A program made the position numbers and the translations under genes. Shown in pieces: positions 45,829-58,119 of a DNA stretch of 64,000 nucleotides. Every line of letters begins with the position of its first letter. Position 1 is the first letter of the stretch. The stretch spans positions 15,330,283-15,394,282 of the forward strand of contig NC_037271.1 of assembly GCF_000002425.4 (NCBI RefSeq). Reading direction: 5' to 3'. The notes beneath the pieces are model-generated. The model made no database searches and was not told where the DNA came from. It was given only the letters and a program-made list of their open reading frames with translations. The DNA is from Physcomitrium patens. Lineage: Eukaryota; Streptophyta; Bryopsida; Funariales; Funariaceae.

Positions 45829-47391
45829 TGTCATATTGTGATTTAGCTACCATGTGAAAATAATATACATAAATATTTAATATTCAATTTATCATACAAT
45901 GTGATAAAAGTCATATTAATAGATTTTAATTAATCACAATATATGATTAGATTATTATTTTGAAGTGATTAATTTAAAAATTCTATTATTAAAGTTGATT
46001 TCATGTTAATAATAGTTTTATGTATTTAAAATTACCTTTATTAGATATTGGTGATTCTTAAAATCTTATTTTGTTTTTATTATTTGATATTTAGAACATA
46101 TATTATGTAAAATTCTATAAAAAAAAATTGAAGAAGGATTTTGGTAGCAAAAAGAATAGTTAGAGCATTTATATGGATGAATGGAGATAGATGATGAAAA
46201 TTTCTATTGCTATTGGCCAAAAGGCATGCCCAATGGGCTTTAATAAGGCTGCTTGAAGCCTTATCAAAGATTAGAGTTACTTTTTAGAGGCAATTTGAAT
46301 TAAAAAGACTAAGATTAGAGAATTTAGGTTTTCGGTATAATTTTTGAATAATTTGGAGATTTTATAAAAGAGATATAGGCTCTCAAAGTTAAGTTATTGG
46401 TTTTGTATCTACTATCATTCTTTTCAACATATTGCATGTATAGAGAATGCAATGAAGGATTGATGATTGAAGTTGAAAAAAGTATTTTTTTGACTAAACT
46501 TTTTATATACTCATTGATGAATTTTAAGCTAGGATAAAGGAGTTATTAGAAGTTGAAGTTAGTGCTTACAATCTAAAGGCAATAAGTAATCCAATTTCCT
46601 ACTCATTGTGTTTTGAGCTATATCTTGAGTAATTTGACAAGATTTTATCTAAATATTTCTAAAAATGTGTGTTATCATGTTACTAAACTTTATACATAAT
46701 TTTTGTAGTATTTGGAGTTTGGATTTTTGAGATATGGAGAAAATAGCATTTGGACACTTGTAAATTAGGATTGAAAGTACTTGATAGGATTTCTAAGATA
46801 CCAAATAATCTATAGTAGATTTATAATTTTTTTTTGTGGTAAAGCTTTAAAATAAATTCTACATTATCTAGAATTTTAAAAAAAATTGAATGGATGGATC
46901 AAGGGATATAAATTTTTAAATTTTGGAGAAATAAAATCTTTTGAAGAAAAAAAACATTATAAAAAGATTTTAATACAATTTTGATATTTTATGCAAAATA
47001 AAAGAATATTTACGAGCCAAATCTTTATATATATGTTAAAGATGGAAATATAAAGCTATGAAAAAATTATGATATAAAGATGAATATTTCTAAGAGTATT
47101 ATGGAATTTCTTTGAACTTATAGAAAATCAAACTTACTTGCAAATAATTGATTATAATTTAGAATAGCAAAGGATGTTAGGGTAATTGTAAATGATTTAG
47201 AAAGCCTTATGTATAAATCTTCTTAAATATAAAAAGATTTTATCAATAGAATATATTTTGATACTATTGTACATCTTTGGTCACTATAATAAGATTACAT
47301 CACTTATTCAAATTTATCGATTAAGTTAAAATTAAGTTCTCTACAACTAGGTACTCAATGTATTTTTAGATAAAAAATCATACCATATATT
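45829..47391 (+). repeat. F-like solo LTR at the gag-protease junction of H (1,563 bp)
   Basis: Flanks attgt (45,824-45,828) and atcgt (47,392-47,396) look like a duplication with one transition. The middle matches F-type LTRs (ggcatgcccaatgggctttaa against catgcccaatgggctttta). Both ends look more like D/E-type LTRs (tgtcatattgtgatt; ctaggtactcaatgtatttt). H gag and protease continue outside. Confidence 0.7.
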
Positions 47392-47489
47392 ATCGTGCAA
47401 TTAGAATCATATGCAATACCTAGTAGAGTTCATATTTTCTCCTTAGATTCTTCATCTTGTTTTACAAAAGATATATATTTAGAACATAA

Positions 47490-47800
47490 AAACTAAAAAT
47501 TCTTTATATTATTAGATTCAAGAGCCTCAGCCTATATTATAGACAAAGATTTTTTGAGAAATAAGAAATATCTTTAATCAAGAAAACTAAATCCGTATAT
47601 GTAGAAGTTATAGATGGTCATTCATTATCATCTTAAGATATTACTCATGAGACTGATCCTTTATATGTAATAATTAAAGATCATAATAGTATAATAATAT
47701 TTAATGTGATAAAATTTCTCTCTAATCTAGTTATTTTAAAATTATTTTAATTAAAAAACTATAACTCTCACATGGATTGGATTTATTGTAACTTTAACTT
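47490..47800 (+). pseudogene. Element H protease region
   Basis: It is co-linear with C's protease: ttagattcaagagcctcagc and gaagttatagatggtcattc match C at about 15,676 and 15,764. Confidence 0.65.
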
Positions 47801-48029
47801 TTTCTATAGTTTAATCCAAAATCTTGATAGTAAAATAGAAATAGATAAGTCTAGTACATCCAAACTCTTACTAATAGGTGTAAGAACTCTCATGCATAGA
47901 ACAAAAGAAGGATCATCTTTTGCTATATGTGCCACATCGATTTTTCATGGTAGAAAGACATTAAGAGATACTATTAGCTAATATTAATATTCTTAAGATA
48001 TTTTTGAAAAATAAAATGTAAATATTCTT

Positions 48030-49340
48030 TTAAAGCATTGATCCTATGATTGTATAATTGATCTATAAAAAAGAGCTCAACCACCATTTAGATTGATCTA
48101 CATCTTATTGTAAAATGAGTTGATTTCACCAAAGAAGTACATTGATAAGAACTTAGCTATAAACTTCATATGCCATTCAAAATCTCTAGCAGGAGTCTCT
48201 AACTTATTTATGAAGAAAAAAGATGGATCTTTGTGAATGTGCATAAACTATTGATGACTTTACAAGTTCACCATCAAGAATAGGCATCTCTTATATTTGA
48301 TTTTAAGACTTTTTGACTAATTCAATCTAGCAAAGATCTACACAAAAATAGATCTACAAAGAACATATAACTTAATTTGTATCAAAAAAAAAGATGAGTA
48401 GAAGACTACTTTTCAAATTAAATATGGACATTTTAAATATAATGTCATGCCTTTTTGACTCATAAATGCACCAATTTCTTTTCAACATCTTAAGAATGAC
48501 ATCTTTTGTGAGTTTTTTGATAATTTTATTATCTATTATTTAGACAATATTCTAATCTATTCTAAAAATATAAAAGCATATAAATTTTATATTTTTTGTA
48601 TCTTACAAAAACTTAGAGATGCAAGATTATATGAAAACATAAAAAAGTGTGTATTCCATATTATTCAAGTTGATTTTTTAAGATACATCATTTCTAATAA
48701 AGAATTAATAATGGATCCTAAGAAGGTCCAAACTATCATGAATTAAAAGGTTCTAAATATAGTCAAAGATGTGTAATATTTTTTGAGATTTGTTAATTAT
48801 TATTAAATCTTTATGAGGAATTTTTTTTCAAATTGTAGCTCTTCATAAACATCTGATATGTAAAAATAAACTTAAGTGGAGCAAAGAAGCTAAAATACCT
48901 TTTGAAGCCTTAAAGATGGCATTTATTTCTACTCCAATTTTCTATTGCATCAATTCTTTTAAGGCATTTCTTATGAAAAAAATACATCAGATTTTGCTAT
49001 GGATGTTATTTTGTCACAAATAGAAACAAATGATAAGTTCTATCTGATAGCTTTTCATTCCAAGAAATTTTTAATAGCCAAGATTAACTACAAGATTCAT
49101 GATAAAGAGTTTCTTATAATTGTAGATTTATTTTAAGAATAGCATCATTATCTAAAAGATACTTCTATTCCAGTTATTATATATATGGATTATAAGAACC
49201 TCTAGTATTTTATATTGGCACGTGTTTTGAATTGTTGCCAAGTCCATTAAAATATGTCTTTATCAAGATTTGATTTTAAAATAACCTATAGATTCAAAAA
49301 AATGACAAGGTTTATTAGATGTCTTTTCTAGACATTTTTT
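48030..49340 (+). pseudogene. Element H RT and RNase H region
   Basis: The nucleotide sequence follows C's RT and RNase H, including the palm neighbourhood (ttatttagacaatattctaa at about 48,536), the thumb (aagaaggtccaaactatcat) and the RNase H start (gattttgctatggatgttat). No long open frame remains. Confidence 0.7.
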
Positions 49341-49589
49341 ATTTTGTACCAAAAGAAAGAAATGCAGCTTTTGATCAATAAAGAATAATTCTCTTGAAGC
49401 CAAAGTATTTTTATCTTTGAACAATAAAATCAACATTAACTATTGATTCAACATTTGTGAAGCATATTCAATTAAGTATGTCTTTTAATCTTCTTATTTA
49501 TGATATCAAGAATAATTCTTCTAAGTCTCATTATACTTCTAAGATTAAGTTTAAGAATAACCTAGTCTACTTTGAAGAATAATTATATA

Positions 49590-50560
49590 TTTTAAAAGGA
49601 TAAGAATAATTAGGTATTCTTTAAGCTTGTTATGACTTTTCATCACCAAGATGTTTTAGATATAATAAAATTTAAGAGCTAATATCTAAAAATATTTAGT
49701 AGCATCAAATATGAAAGGCAATCAATGACTTCAAATAGTCATGTTATATTTATTTGAGATCCAAAACTCCTTGTCATTGACCTTATGGACTTCTTCAGCC
49801 ATTACATATTTTGAAACAACTATGGTCTTCTGTTTCTATGGATTTTATCATTGTTCTTCTAACCTTAGATTCATATGATTTTATATTCATGATAGTAGAT
49901 TATTTTACCAATATGGCATATTTTATACTATATATAAAATCTATTACATGTAAAAAAAATAGCTAAGCTTTTTCTTAACAACATCAATTACTATGATGGA
50001 TTTTCTAAAGATACTATATCAAATGTTGGAATTTAATTTGTATCTAGATTTTATAGAACCTTTTTTAAGATTTTAAATATAGATATAAATCTCTCTTTGG
50101 TTTGTCATCCTAAAACTAATGAGCAAATAAAATAGGTAAATCAAATTTTAAAGCAGTATTTGAGGTATACCACCAATTATCTTAAAAATGATTGGACAAC
50201 TCTTTTACCATATGTAAAATTTATATATAATAATTTGGTACATTCTTCTACTTAACAAATATCTTTCTTTGCCAAATATGGTTATCATCTATGACTTGAT
50301 ATTTTTGACTTTTTAAAAGTTGATAATCCTATGATAGAAGGTTTAGCAAATTATTTGTTAGAGCTACATGCAACAATAAAGGCACAGTTAAAGGAAGCTT
50401 AAGAACAACAAAAGATCAATGTTGATGCCTATCACAAAGAAAAATTATAATTCAATGTAGGTAACAAGGTATGGCTACTTTGTCACAAAATGAAGATTAC
50501 TTATTCTTGTACAGAATTGGATAGTTGTAGGCTTGGATTTTTTTTTATTAGTGAATAAAT
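49590..50560 (+). pseudogene. Element H integrase region
   Basis: Co-linear with C: cttatggacttcttcagcca, tctatggattttatcattgt, gatagtagattattttacca, and later aatcaaattttaaagcagta. Heavily decayed. Confidence 0.7.
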
Positions 50561-50569
50561 CAATCTTAT

Positions 50570-50890
50570 TATTTTTTTATTACATCTACCAAAGTCTATG
50601 AAGATCCATTCTACATTCTCTATATGTCTTTTAAACCATATAAAATAATGAATATTTAAAAAAAAAAAGACAAATACCACCTCTTCCTATAGAAATAGAT
50701 AATAATCAAGAGTTCAAAATAGAAGAAATTTTAGATTCAAGGCAATGCCAAAATATATTAAAATATCTTATTCATTAGCACAGACATGATATTAGTAAAT
50801 ACACATAGAAGCCAACAAAGAATATTACAAATACAATTAAGAAAATTGAGGCTTTTCATCAACAACATCCATCAAAATTAAGATAAAAAA
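50570..50890 (+). pseudogene. Element H integrase tail and chromodomain region
   Basis: It matches C at 18,758-19,060: caagagttcaaaatagaaga, attagtaaatacacatagaa and gaggcttttcatcaacaaca. Confidence 0.7.
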
Positions 50891-50988
50891 TAGCAAATAT
50901 TTAATATAAAAAAAATATGATCTAAGAAAGATATAATTCTATCTTCTATTCTTGTTTGTAATTTTTGTATATTTTTGATGCTAAGGAC

Positions 50989-51411
50989 ATGGAGAATCAA
51001 CAATCAATAGATTTAGCTCAAAAACTATGATTTGATGACTTATTAGATGAGACATTATAATTGTCACAACCTTCAAGATGGCATAATTAAGATGAAGCTC
51101 CTTAAAAACAACATAACTTTCTTTGATTAGATGGTAAAATATAATATGTTTAATATTACAACCTCAAAAGAGACTCCCAATATTTGGTGATTTTATTAGA
51201 GATAGGAACAATTCTTGATAGTATTTCAAATATTTTATTTGAAAAAAGTTACGAAGACCTCAACATTGATCAAATAACAAGGTGGTCTTCTCTCTCCAAT
51301 ATGAAATACTATCAATGGCTAAGAAGACCTATCAATTATCTTTGAAGAAAACAAAGATCAGAATATGTGACAAATATAATTTGTGACATATTAGATTTTT
51401 TCAACATATAA
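50989..51411 (+). pseudogene. Unrecognised frame after the chromodomain, element H copy
   Basis: ATG to terminal stop spans 423 bp, the same as in C. It begins MENQQSID (MENQQPAD in C). Shared words include SQYLVILLEIG, DQITRWS and RRPINYL. Broken, but the whole span aligns with C without a need for large gaps. Confidence 0.6.
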
Positions 51412-51451
51412 TAACTACTCCTTATGGAATTTATCTTTAGAAAAGAGAGTA

Positions 51452-51945
51452 ATTTTAAGAATATATATATTTATTCTAATATTTATCTATATAATTAAAT
51501 AAAATTAAATAAAATTAAATTTATTTCATAATATTTTTTTAAGAGATATTTCTTAGAAGCTTTTTAGACATTGTTTTGACTTTACATATATTTGTAGTTG
51601 ATTAATAGGTTAGAAACTTAATAAAAAAATTCACCATGTACTTATAGCTTACGGAATCAGCTAACTATGTAGTGTATATATATAAAATTTGCATTGCAAG
51701 TTAAGATATGTGTCTTATAAAGTCATTATGTTTTAGAGTTCATAAAAGATATTGCCACATAGCACCTAATTAAGAGTATATATGGTAGCAATAGTGAAGC
51801 CTTCTTCACTCTTATCAATGCCTTTTTAATTTTTATTCTTCTTTTAAGACTTTCTTAGTCTTTTTTTTTCATTGGCAATAGCTATTCTAATTTAATATTA
51901 TATCATCTTTGAATATTTTTTTAGTCTTTTTTAGTGACATAAGAG
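51452..51945 (+). repeat. Element H 3' LTR
   Basis: C-type LTR: ttagaagctttttagacatt, tagttgattaataggttaga, tagtgaagccttcttcactc (hairpin relic, 51,793-51,810) and ttggcaatagctattctaat. The purine run agaaaagagagtaattt lies just before it. The end is approximate. The 30 bp after it (taagagtacattaatattta) faintly resemble the C leader. Confidence 0.7.
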
Positions 51946-51981
51946 TACATTAATATTTAAGTTCTTTGAGATTATTATCTT

Positions 51982-52313
51982 TATTAAAAAAATACAACAA
52001 GCAAGATACAAGTAAGTAAAAATCAACAAGGTTGCATACAAGAAAAGTGTGGAATGAGATACCTCTCATTTCCAACACCCTTTACTTATAGGCAGAGTTT
52101 ACATCTATTATAATTGAACTTCATCTTCATCTATATTTACTTCATTCAATGAAATCCTAGCTGCCACTTAAAATCCTAACCACTACCTAAATCCTTGCCG
52201 CCATCTCACTTACTTTCCTTCATCTTTTTGTTGCTCTTTGACCATTAGTAAATTATCTAAGGTAATACTTACTTACTTTACTATATCTATGATAGTACTT
52301 AATTACTTTAACA
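51982..52313 (-). repeat. Copia element I 3' LTR (332 bp)
   Basis: It matches 60,386-60,733 (gtgtggaatgagatacctct; ggtaatacttacttacttta). On the minus strand it begins TGTTAAAGTAATTAAG and is preceded by the purine run agtaaagtgggag. Confidence 0.88.
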
Positions 52314-52324
52314 CTCCCACTTTA

Positions 52325-52714
52325 CTATTGATCAAAGGCTATTAATCCTAATATCTTTATTAACTTCTCATGTTTATTCTTTACTAGTGCTTTTGTGAAC
52401 AAATTAGTAATTATGTCTTCCGTTGCACAATATTTTATATCAATAACTCCCATTTCAATCTCCTCTCTTATGAAGTGATATTGAATGTCAATATGTTTGA
52501 TTTTGGAGTGATGCTTTGGATTCTTTGTAGAAGCAAAACATCCTTGATTATCACACTTCATTGGAATTACTTCTATTTATACGAGTCTAATACCTTTTAA
52601 AATTTGTCTTAGCCAAATTGCCTCCATTACACCATGACTTACTGCCATATATTCTACCTTTATTATCGACCTTGCAAATATTGATTGTCTCTTGTAATTC
52701 TATGAGAATGCTCC
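52325..52714 (-). pseudogene. Copia element I RNase H region
   Basis: The minus strand reads IIKVEYMAVSHGVMEAIWLR, then MKCDNQGCFASTKNPKHHSK and HIDIQYHFIREEIEMGV, ending DIITNLFTKAL. CDNQ(S/G), HxKHIDIxxHFIRE and ADxxTKxL are the standard copia RNase H end motifs. Confidence 0.88.
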
Positions 52715-52812
52715 CACGAATTAGGAAGCTTCTCAAGCACCTTCTACAAACTATAAAGCTTCTCTAGAACCTTCTAGAATCTTCTACAACTTCCTAGTGT
52801 ATGTCCTTGACA
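52715..52812 (-). repeat. Element J 3' LTR (start portion)
   Basis: It aligns with the right part of the 5' LTR at 58,380-58,477. It carries two units of a 30-bp tandem repeat and a perfect heat-shock element (52,766-52,785). The purine run aaaggggggacg precedes it on the minus strand. Confidence 0.8.
52766..52785. promoter_or_regulatory. Heat-shock element in J LTR
   Basis: agaaccttctagaatcttct contains GAA-nn-TTC-nn-GAA-nn-TTC: four perfect alternating pentamers, the binding pattern of heat-shock transcription factors. In the 5' LTR (58,427-58,449) the same place keeps one full GAAtcTTC pair, and the other two show G-to-A or C-to-T changes. Confidence 0.6.
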
Positions 52813-52870
52813 TTACGTCCCCCCCTTTAGCTTTGAGGTCTCCGAGAAGCACTCCTATTGCGAGTCAGTA

Positions 52871-53218
52871 TCAATGTAAGAAGTTGAAAATTTGTCGCAT
52901 AGTGTCTGCAATATACTTCAATTGTTGTTCGTGGGGCAAGTAATTTATTGGTCCTTGTAATCAACAATAGTATCCTACCTCTTCGATTTCTGACCAGGCA
53001 TGAACTTTCGTATCTTCATTAAGAAAATATCCTGCAAACACTCCTTCGAGAAGATCATCCTAGGCAGATTCTACCTCAAACACAATCACTAGTGACCTGT
53101 TACTAGGTATCCTCTGTTATCTTCGTGATATAAGCGATTCTTCATCTTGGAGTCGTCTTTGTGAGATACTCAGTTGAGAAGACATAACTGGTAGGGTATC
53201 TATCTCTTGGCTATCCAT
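52871..53218 (-). pseudogene. Unrecognised frame after the chromodomain, element J copy
   Basis: A 348-bp span between the chromodomain and the purine tract starts MDSQEIDTLP. Its second half is clearly related to the frame in C: LQGPINYLPHEQQLKYIAD in J against LRGPINHLQREQRLEYVAN in C, both followed by a hydrophobic FNFL/IDFL end. LVIVFEV matches LVILLEV. J is distant enough from C that such similarity is unlikely by chance. Function unknown. Broken. Confidence 0.6.
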
Positions 53219-53404
53219 ATCACACCGAAAAGTACAAGCACTAAACATAGAAGAATGGGCTCATGTTACTAATTTATTATCTCTAATTATATCTTTTAGA
53301 GGTTCCTTCTCTCCCTTCTTTGTAAGATCGAGGATTAAGAGGCTTCAAGGAGAAGGAACTTTACTGAAAAACTTTCATCAAAAGGGCTTCGATTTTTGAG
53401 GATA

Positions 53405-53701
53405 GCGTCGATGAAACTCTTATATCTTTTGTGACACATTGATAAGATTTTCCGCTGGTTCCGATGTACGCTCATTGATATCATAACCGCTCCAATACAC
53501 TAGGTACTCCAATTTCTTCTACTTATGCCACGAATCTAGTACCTTTTCCACCTCGTATTCCTTGTAGTTTTCAATTTCAATACTAGGTGGCAAACATTGC
53601 ACTCTTCTAAGAAAAGATGACTCTCGATAAGGCTCCAACAAAGAAACATGAAAGACTGGGTGTACGTTCATAGCAGCCGGTAATCCTAGATGGTACACCA
53701 C
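53405..53701 (-). pseudogene. Element J integrase tail and chromodomain
   Basis: The minus strand reads MNVHPVFHVSLLEPYRESSF, EIENYKEYEVEKVLDSWHK and then KLEYLVYWSGYDINERTSEP. The order and motifs equal those of C's chromodomain (18,758-19,060). Confidence 0.83.
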
Positions 53702-53709
53702 TAGATTGA

Positions 53710-54830
53710 TTTGCTTCTACATGACAAATGGTCCCAATCTTCGGTAGTCTAATTTATTACATAGTCGCTTAGTTTTGATATTTCGTCGAAGCAGCCATAC
53801 TTTATCTCTAATTTTGAAAGTAGGTGCCTGATTCCGAAATTTATCTGTGGACACCTTGTAAGCTTCTTAGGTAGTTTGCAATTGAAGTTTCAACGTAGTT
53901 TGAAGCTTCGATAGTTGTTTCACATATCCTTTAGCTGCCGGGTTGTTATTAGTTGACGAACTCAACAAATCAAGCTTTGAATGATATCCATAGTTGAAAA
54001 AGAATGGTGTTTATTGAGTCAACGCATGAAGGGTGTTGTTATATGTAAACTTAGCTAACGATAGATATGTAGTCCAATCATCTTACTGATAGTTGATGTA
54101 GCATCGTAAATACTATTCCAAAGTTTGATTCACCCGTTCCGTTTGGCCATCAATTTGAGGATGGAAAGTCGAAGAAAGCTTGATATCCACCTTCAATATC
54201 TCAAAGAGAGATCTCCAAAACTTTGATACAAATTAGGTTCCTCGATTTGACATGATATCATCTGGTAAGCCATAATATTGATATACACTATCAAGGAAGA
54301 GTCTTGTTATATCTTTGCTTAACGATATTTTCTTGCAAGCAAAAAAGTATGCCATCTTTGTAAGTCAATCTACCACAACAAAGATGTTGTCAAATGAATT
54401 CGAGATCCATAATGAAGTCCATGGAAACCGAAGACTATAGCCAATGTGGAATAGGCAATGGCTAAAGAAGACCATAAGGACGATGTTGAGGATTCTTGGA
54501 TCTTGAACAAATATCTTAAGAAAGGAAAAAATTCTTGACATCCTTCCACATTTGGAGCCACCAAAAATCTCGAGAAATAAGTTCCAAGGTCTTATTGAAT
54601 CCAAAATATCCCGCAGTTGGAAAGTTGTGTCGAGATTGGAAAACTCGGAGTCATGCTCATCCCTTTAGAATATACAACTGCTCTTTAAAGTATAAAAGAT
54701 TTCTTTCTACCTTGAACTTGTCATTATTGACACGTTGCGTGATATTAAGGGCTACAAAATCTCCAATAGTCACAATATGTACCTAATTGAGGAAGTCAGT
54801 ATCAATTAGCACTATAGCAGAGCAAAGCCT
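53710..54830 (-). pseudogene. Element J integrase region
   Basis: The nucleotide sequence on the minus strand follows the zinc finger, core and C-terminal parts of chromovirus integrase. For example, the FHPQxDGQTER-like region is seen at about 54,125-54,175 and the FIxDRF-like core start near 54,365-54,420. Few long open stretches remain. Confidence 0.75.
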
Positions 54831-54879
54831 GAATTATTTTGACTTCAATAATGTTGTACATTGTTGATCAAATGCTGCT

Positions 54880-56170
54880 TCTCCAGCCTTTGGTGCTAGA
54901 TACGATCTCTTTGATAATGCATCGGATAGTCCTTATTGCTTCCCAGGCCGATATGTAATAACAAAGTCAAACTTGGATAGCAATATATTCCATCGAGCAT
55001 GATGATGATTCAAAACCCGAGCCGATATGAAATACTCTAAATTCTTGTGATCCATGTATACGGTCACTAGATGTGCAGCTCCTTGAAGAAAGTGACGCCA
55101 TTATTGAAAATAATCGACTATTGCAAGAAGTTCTTTATCATGGATCTCATAGTTGATCTCGATAGCAAAAAACTTTCGAGAGTAGAATGCAACCAGATGA
55201 AGCTTCTGTCTGCACCTATCTGCAAAAGTACAGCTCCTATAGCAAAATCTGAAGCATCGAACTCCAAATAGAAGGCCTTTACAAAGTTCAGATGTACCAA
55301 GATTGGAGCCATAGTAAATGCCATCTTAAGAACTTGAAATGATTTTTTCGCTAGAGGTCTCCATTTGAGCTTATCTTTATATGTCAATGGAGTGAGCGGA
55401 GCAGCAACTTGAAAATAATTCTTGATGAAGATCCGATAGAAGTTAGCGAAGCAAAGAAAGTATTGTACATTTCTAATCGTCTTTGGAACTTCCCATGATA
55501 CAATTGCTTCCACCTTCTTAGGATCCATCTTCAAACCTTTCGTAGTTGAAATGAATTCCAAAAATTCCATCTTAGTTTGATTAAATAAGTACTTCTTCAA
55601 TTTGGCGTAAAGTCCTTGCTTGCGGAGTTTTTCAAGGACCAGACAAATGTGTTTCTGATGCTCTTCTATGATCTTGGAAAATATCAGAATATCATCTAGA
55701 TAGATGACAACAAAATTATCAAGGTGCTCCCAAAAGATATCATTCATCATGTATTGAAAAACTGTTGAAGCATTGGTAAGACCAAAAGGCATGACATTAT
55801 ATTCAAAATGGCCATACCTTGTCCAAAAAGCTGTCTTCCATTTGTCTCCTTCCTTGATTCGCAAGAGGTTATAAGCTCCCCTTAGTTCAATCTTTGTAAA
55901 GATCCTTACACATCCAAGTTACTCTAAAAGATGTGATATCAATGGTAATGGATAACGATTCTTCTTTGTCACCTTGTTGAGACCTCGATAATCTACGCAC
56001 ATCCGTAGCGAGCCATCTTTCTTCTTCACAAATAAGATTGGTACCCTAGTTGGTGATTTCAAATGACAAATAAAGTTCTTGGCTAGGTTCTCGTCAATGT
56101 ACTTTTGCAACTCTGGTAACTCCATCTACAACAAATTGTAGATTGGGCCAAAAGGTGGTTGTGCTCTTTC
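54880..56170 (-). pseudogene. Element J reverse transcriptase and RNase H region
   Basis: [62 protein letters not shown] and the catalytic VIYLDDILIFS. Then FLEFISTTKGLKMDPKKVEA. RNase [20 protein letters not shown] 248-codon stretch (55,118-55,864) is open. Typical chromovirus. Confidence 0.88.
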
Positions 56171-56299
56171 CTGCAAGTCTATTGCACAATTGTATGGTCG
56201 ATGCTCCGATAGCATGTCGGCATTCTTCTTTTGAAATACGTCTTCAAAATCTTTATATTGCTTTGGTATACTTGTTGTCGAAATCTTCTCTCTGCTAGT

Positions 56300-56800
56300 T
56301 GGAGTCGCATAAATAACAAATGGTGTGCCTTCCTTGGGTGATGTTACAAATGCTCTTACTCCAATAAATAAGGATTTTTTGATTCAAGATCTATTAACAG
56401 GCTTACTCTCGGAATGTTCTATAAGAATTGTCATCCTTCGTAACCTCTAATCTATCGATGGGTTATGCATTTCTAACTAAGAAAGACCAAGAATAATAGG
56501 ATTTGAGGGGATTCTGATAATATTGAAAATAATATAACTAATGTGGTCTTTAAACGTCACCTCTATATGTTCTGATTCATGAGTGACACTACTAGATAAT
56601 AAAGGTTGTTCATTTATTACTTCTACATGAACGGGTTTAGGTTTTTGTACCAAAGAAATCTTGTGACGCTTAATAAATTCTTTGTCTAAAAAGCAAGTAG
56701 ATGCTTTTTAATCTAATAACGCTAAGGTTTTTAGTTTCTAAAGGCCAAAAGATAGAAGAATGATAAAACAATGGACAGGTTGAGCAAAAAGAGATGAACC
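56300..56800 (-). pseudogene. Element J protease region
   Basis: It lies between the gag knuckle and RT. The sequence is co-linear with C's protease: conserved hydrophobic strands end near 56,500 in an ILGLSWLxxxNP-like stretch. Poorly preserved. Confidence 0.6.
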
Positions 56801-56859
56801 TGATTCTTGTTGTGGTATTGAATTGTCTAGTCGCACAGTCCTTATTGTAGCTGGGCATC

Positions 56860-57868
56860 CTCGTTTTCCTGAATAAATGTGTCTTTGGTCCTCACAATGC
56901 GTCGATTTTGCTTCTTGGGACAGTTTCCAACTTTGTGGCCTTCTTCACCACAATATAAGCATAATCCTTCTTCCATACCCCACTTTTTTTTTTCTAGAAT
57001 TAGGAATTTGACAAGTACCACGTCAATTTACATGTCTTCCACCTCTGAATGTGAATTCAGATTACTTGTTGATATAGTTGGAATGTAATGAGCCGTATGT
57101 TGTCTTGAGCGTTGATCTTGGCGACATTGGAATAGGTGATTATCGCACTTCACAGCTTGGCTAATGGCTTTGTTGAGCATTCGTGGATCGAGAAGAGATA
57201 ATAAGAAATCCTTCATGTCATCCCTCAAGCCCCAATAAAATTGACTCATCAATACTTCCTCGTCCCAATTGATGTCATATACTAATTATTTAAAATTTGA
57301 TGTATAGACTGACACAAAGCGTACTCCTTGTCGTAGTGACTAGATTTGTGTTGTAGCCCATCACGCCTTATCATGTTTGCCAAATGCTTTCGTAAATGCT
57401 TCTAAAAAAGTTTTGAAGTTGTTCAAAATTCACGATCCTTTTTCAAACAAAGGAGCAAACCATGATAGAGCTTGCCTTGTAAGCAAAGTTCTAACTAGTC
57501 TAATACATGACTCCTTTGTCGGATAGCGTTTGGGTTCTAAAGCTGTTATGAATCTAATTTGATTGATAAAACCTTGAAACTTGGAATGCGTACCATCAAA
57601 CTTGTCTAAAAGGCTAATTTGGGGCTCCTTTCGTTGTTAGACCAACGATCCTTGTTGAACTAGAGGCAAAGTTGCTTCTCTTAGTGTTGAAGCTTGAGAT
57701 TGGTGAATCCTCGATTGTGCCATTCCGAATGCTCCATCATCATGAAGTCTTGCAATGATTCCTTTAATCTCTGCAGTTTTTTATAATAACGTAACAAGAG
57801 CATTCATAATGGCATCCAACTTAGATTTTGAACTTTCAGTCATACTAATATCTTGACCTCCGGCCATT
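56860..57868 (-). pseudogene. Element J gag region
   Basis: It starts MAGGQDISMTESSKSKLDAI. Near the C-terminal end EEGLCLYCGEEGHKVGNCPK (about 56,910-56,970) is a CCHC knuckle, matching CLYCGEPKH of element C. MSQFYWGLRDDMKDFLLSL (about 57,200-57,250) is the usual capsid C-terminal motif. Confidence 0.8.
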
Positions 57869-57912
57869 CTAAAAGAAGGCAAGAAATGACTCTAGAAGAA
57901 GGCAATATTGGT

Positions 57913-58106
57913 TTAGAGGAGGGTACTCCGCAACCTCTAAAACGCCTTAAAATGCCTTAAAATACCTTTAAAAGAAGGATAATTTACTCTCTTTAAGAAA
58001 GATAAGACTCCAATATTATAATAGAAGAAATATCAATATAGAAGAGGGTAATTCGTAACCTCTAAAATGCCAGTACCTTCAAGTAGGAGAATAATCCACA
58101 CTCTAA
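57913..58106 (-). other. Element J leader with repeated hairpin motif
   Basis: The leader between primer site and gag has at least three related blocks. The best, 57,913-57,940, has arms ttagagg and cctctaa around a loop including ggtactccgc. Others are at 58,039-58,065 and 58,083-58,106. The same motif in C (5,323-5,350) has arms ttagaag and cttctaa. Confidence 0.5.
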
Positions 58107-58119
58107 TAAGAAGGAACTA

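Larger units (their letters stand above)
43808..51945 (+). mobile_element. Chromodomain Ty3/Gypsy element H (C family)
   Basis: It starts with a C-type LTR end (TGTCACAGATATACAT) and carries leader, gag, protease, RT, RNase H, integrase, chromodomain region, the extra post-chromodomain frame and a 3' C-type LTR, in C's order. Two solo LTRs sit inside (44,826-45,371 and 45,829-47,391). It is much more AT-rich than C, largely by C-to-T and G-to-A differences. Very broken. No clear duplication flanks it. Confidence 0.8.
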
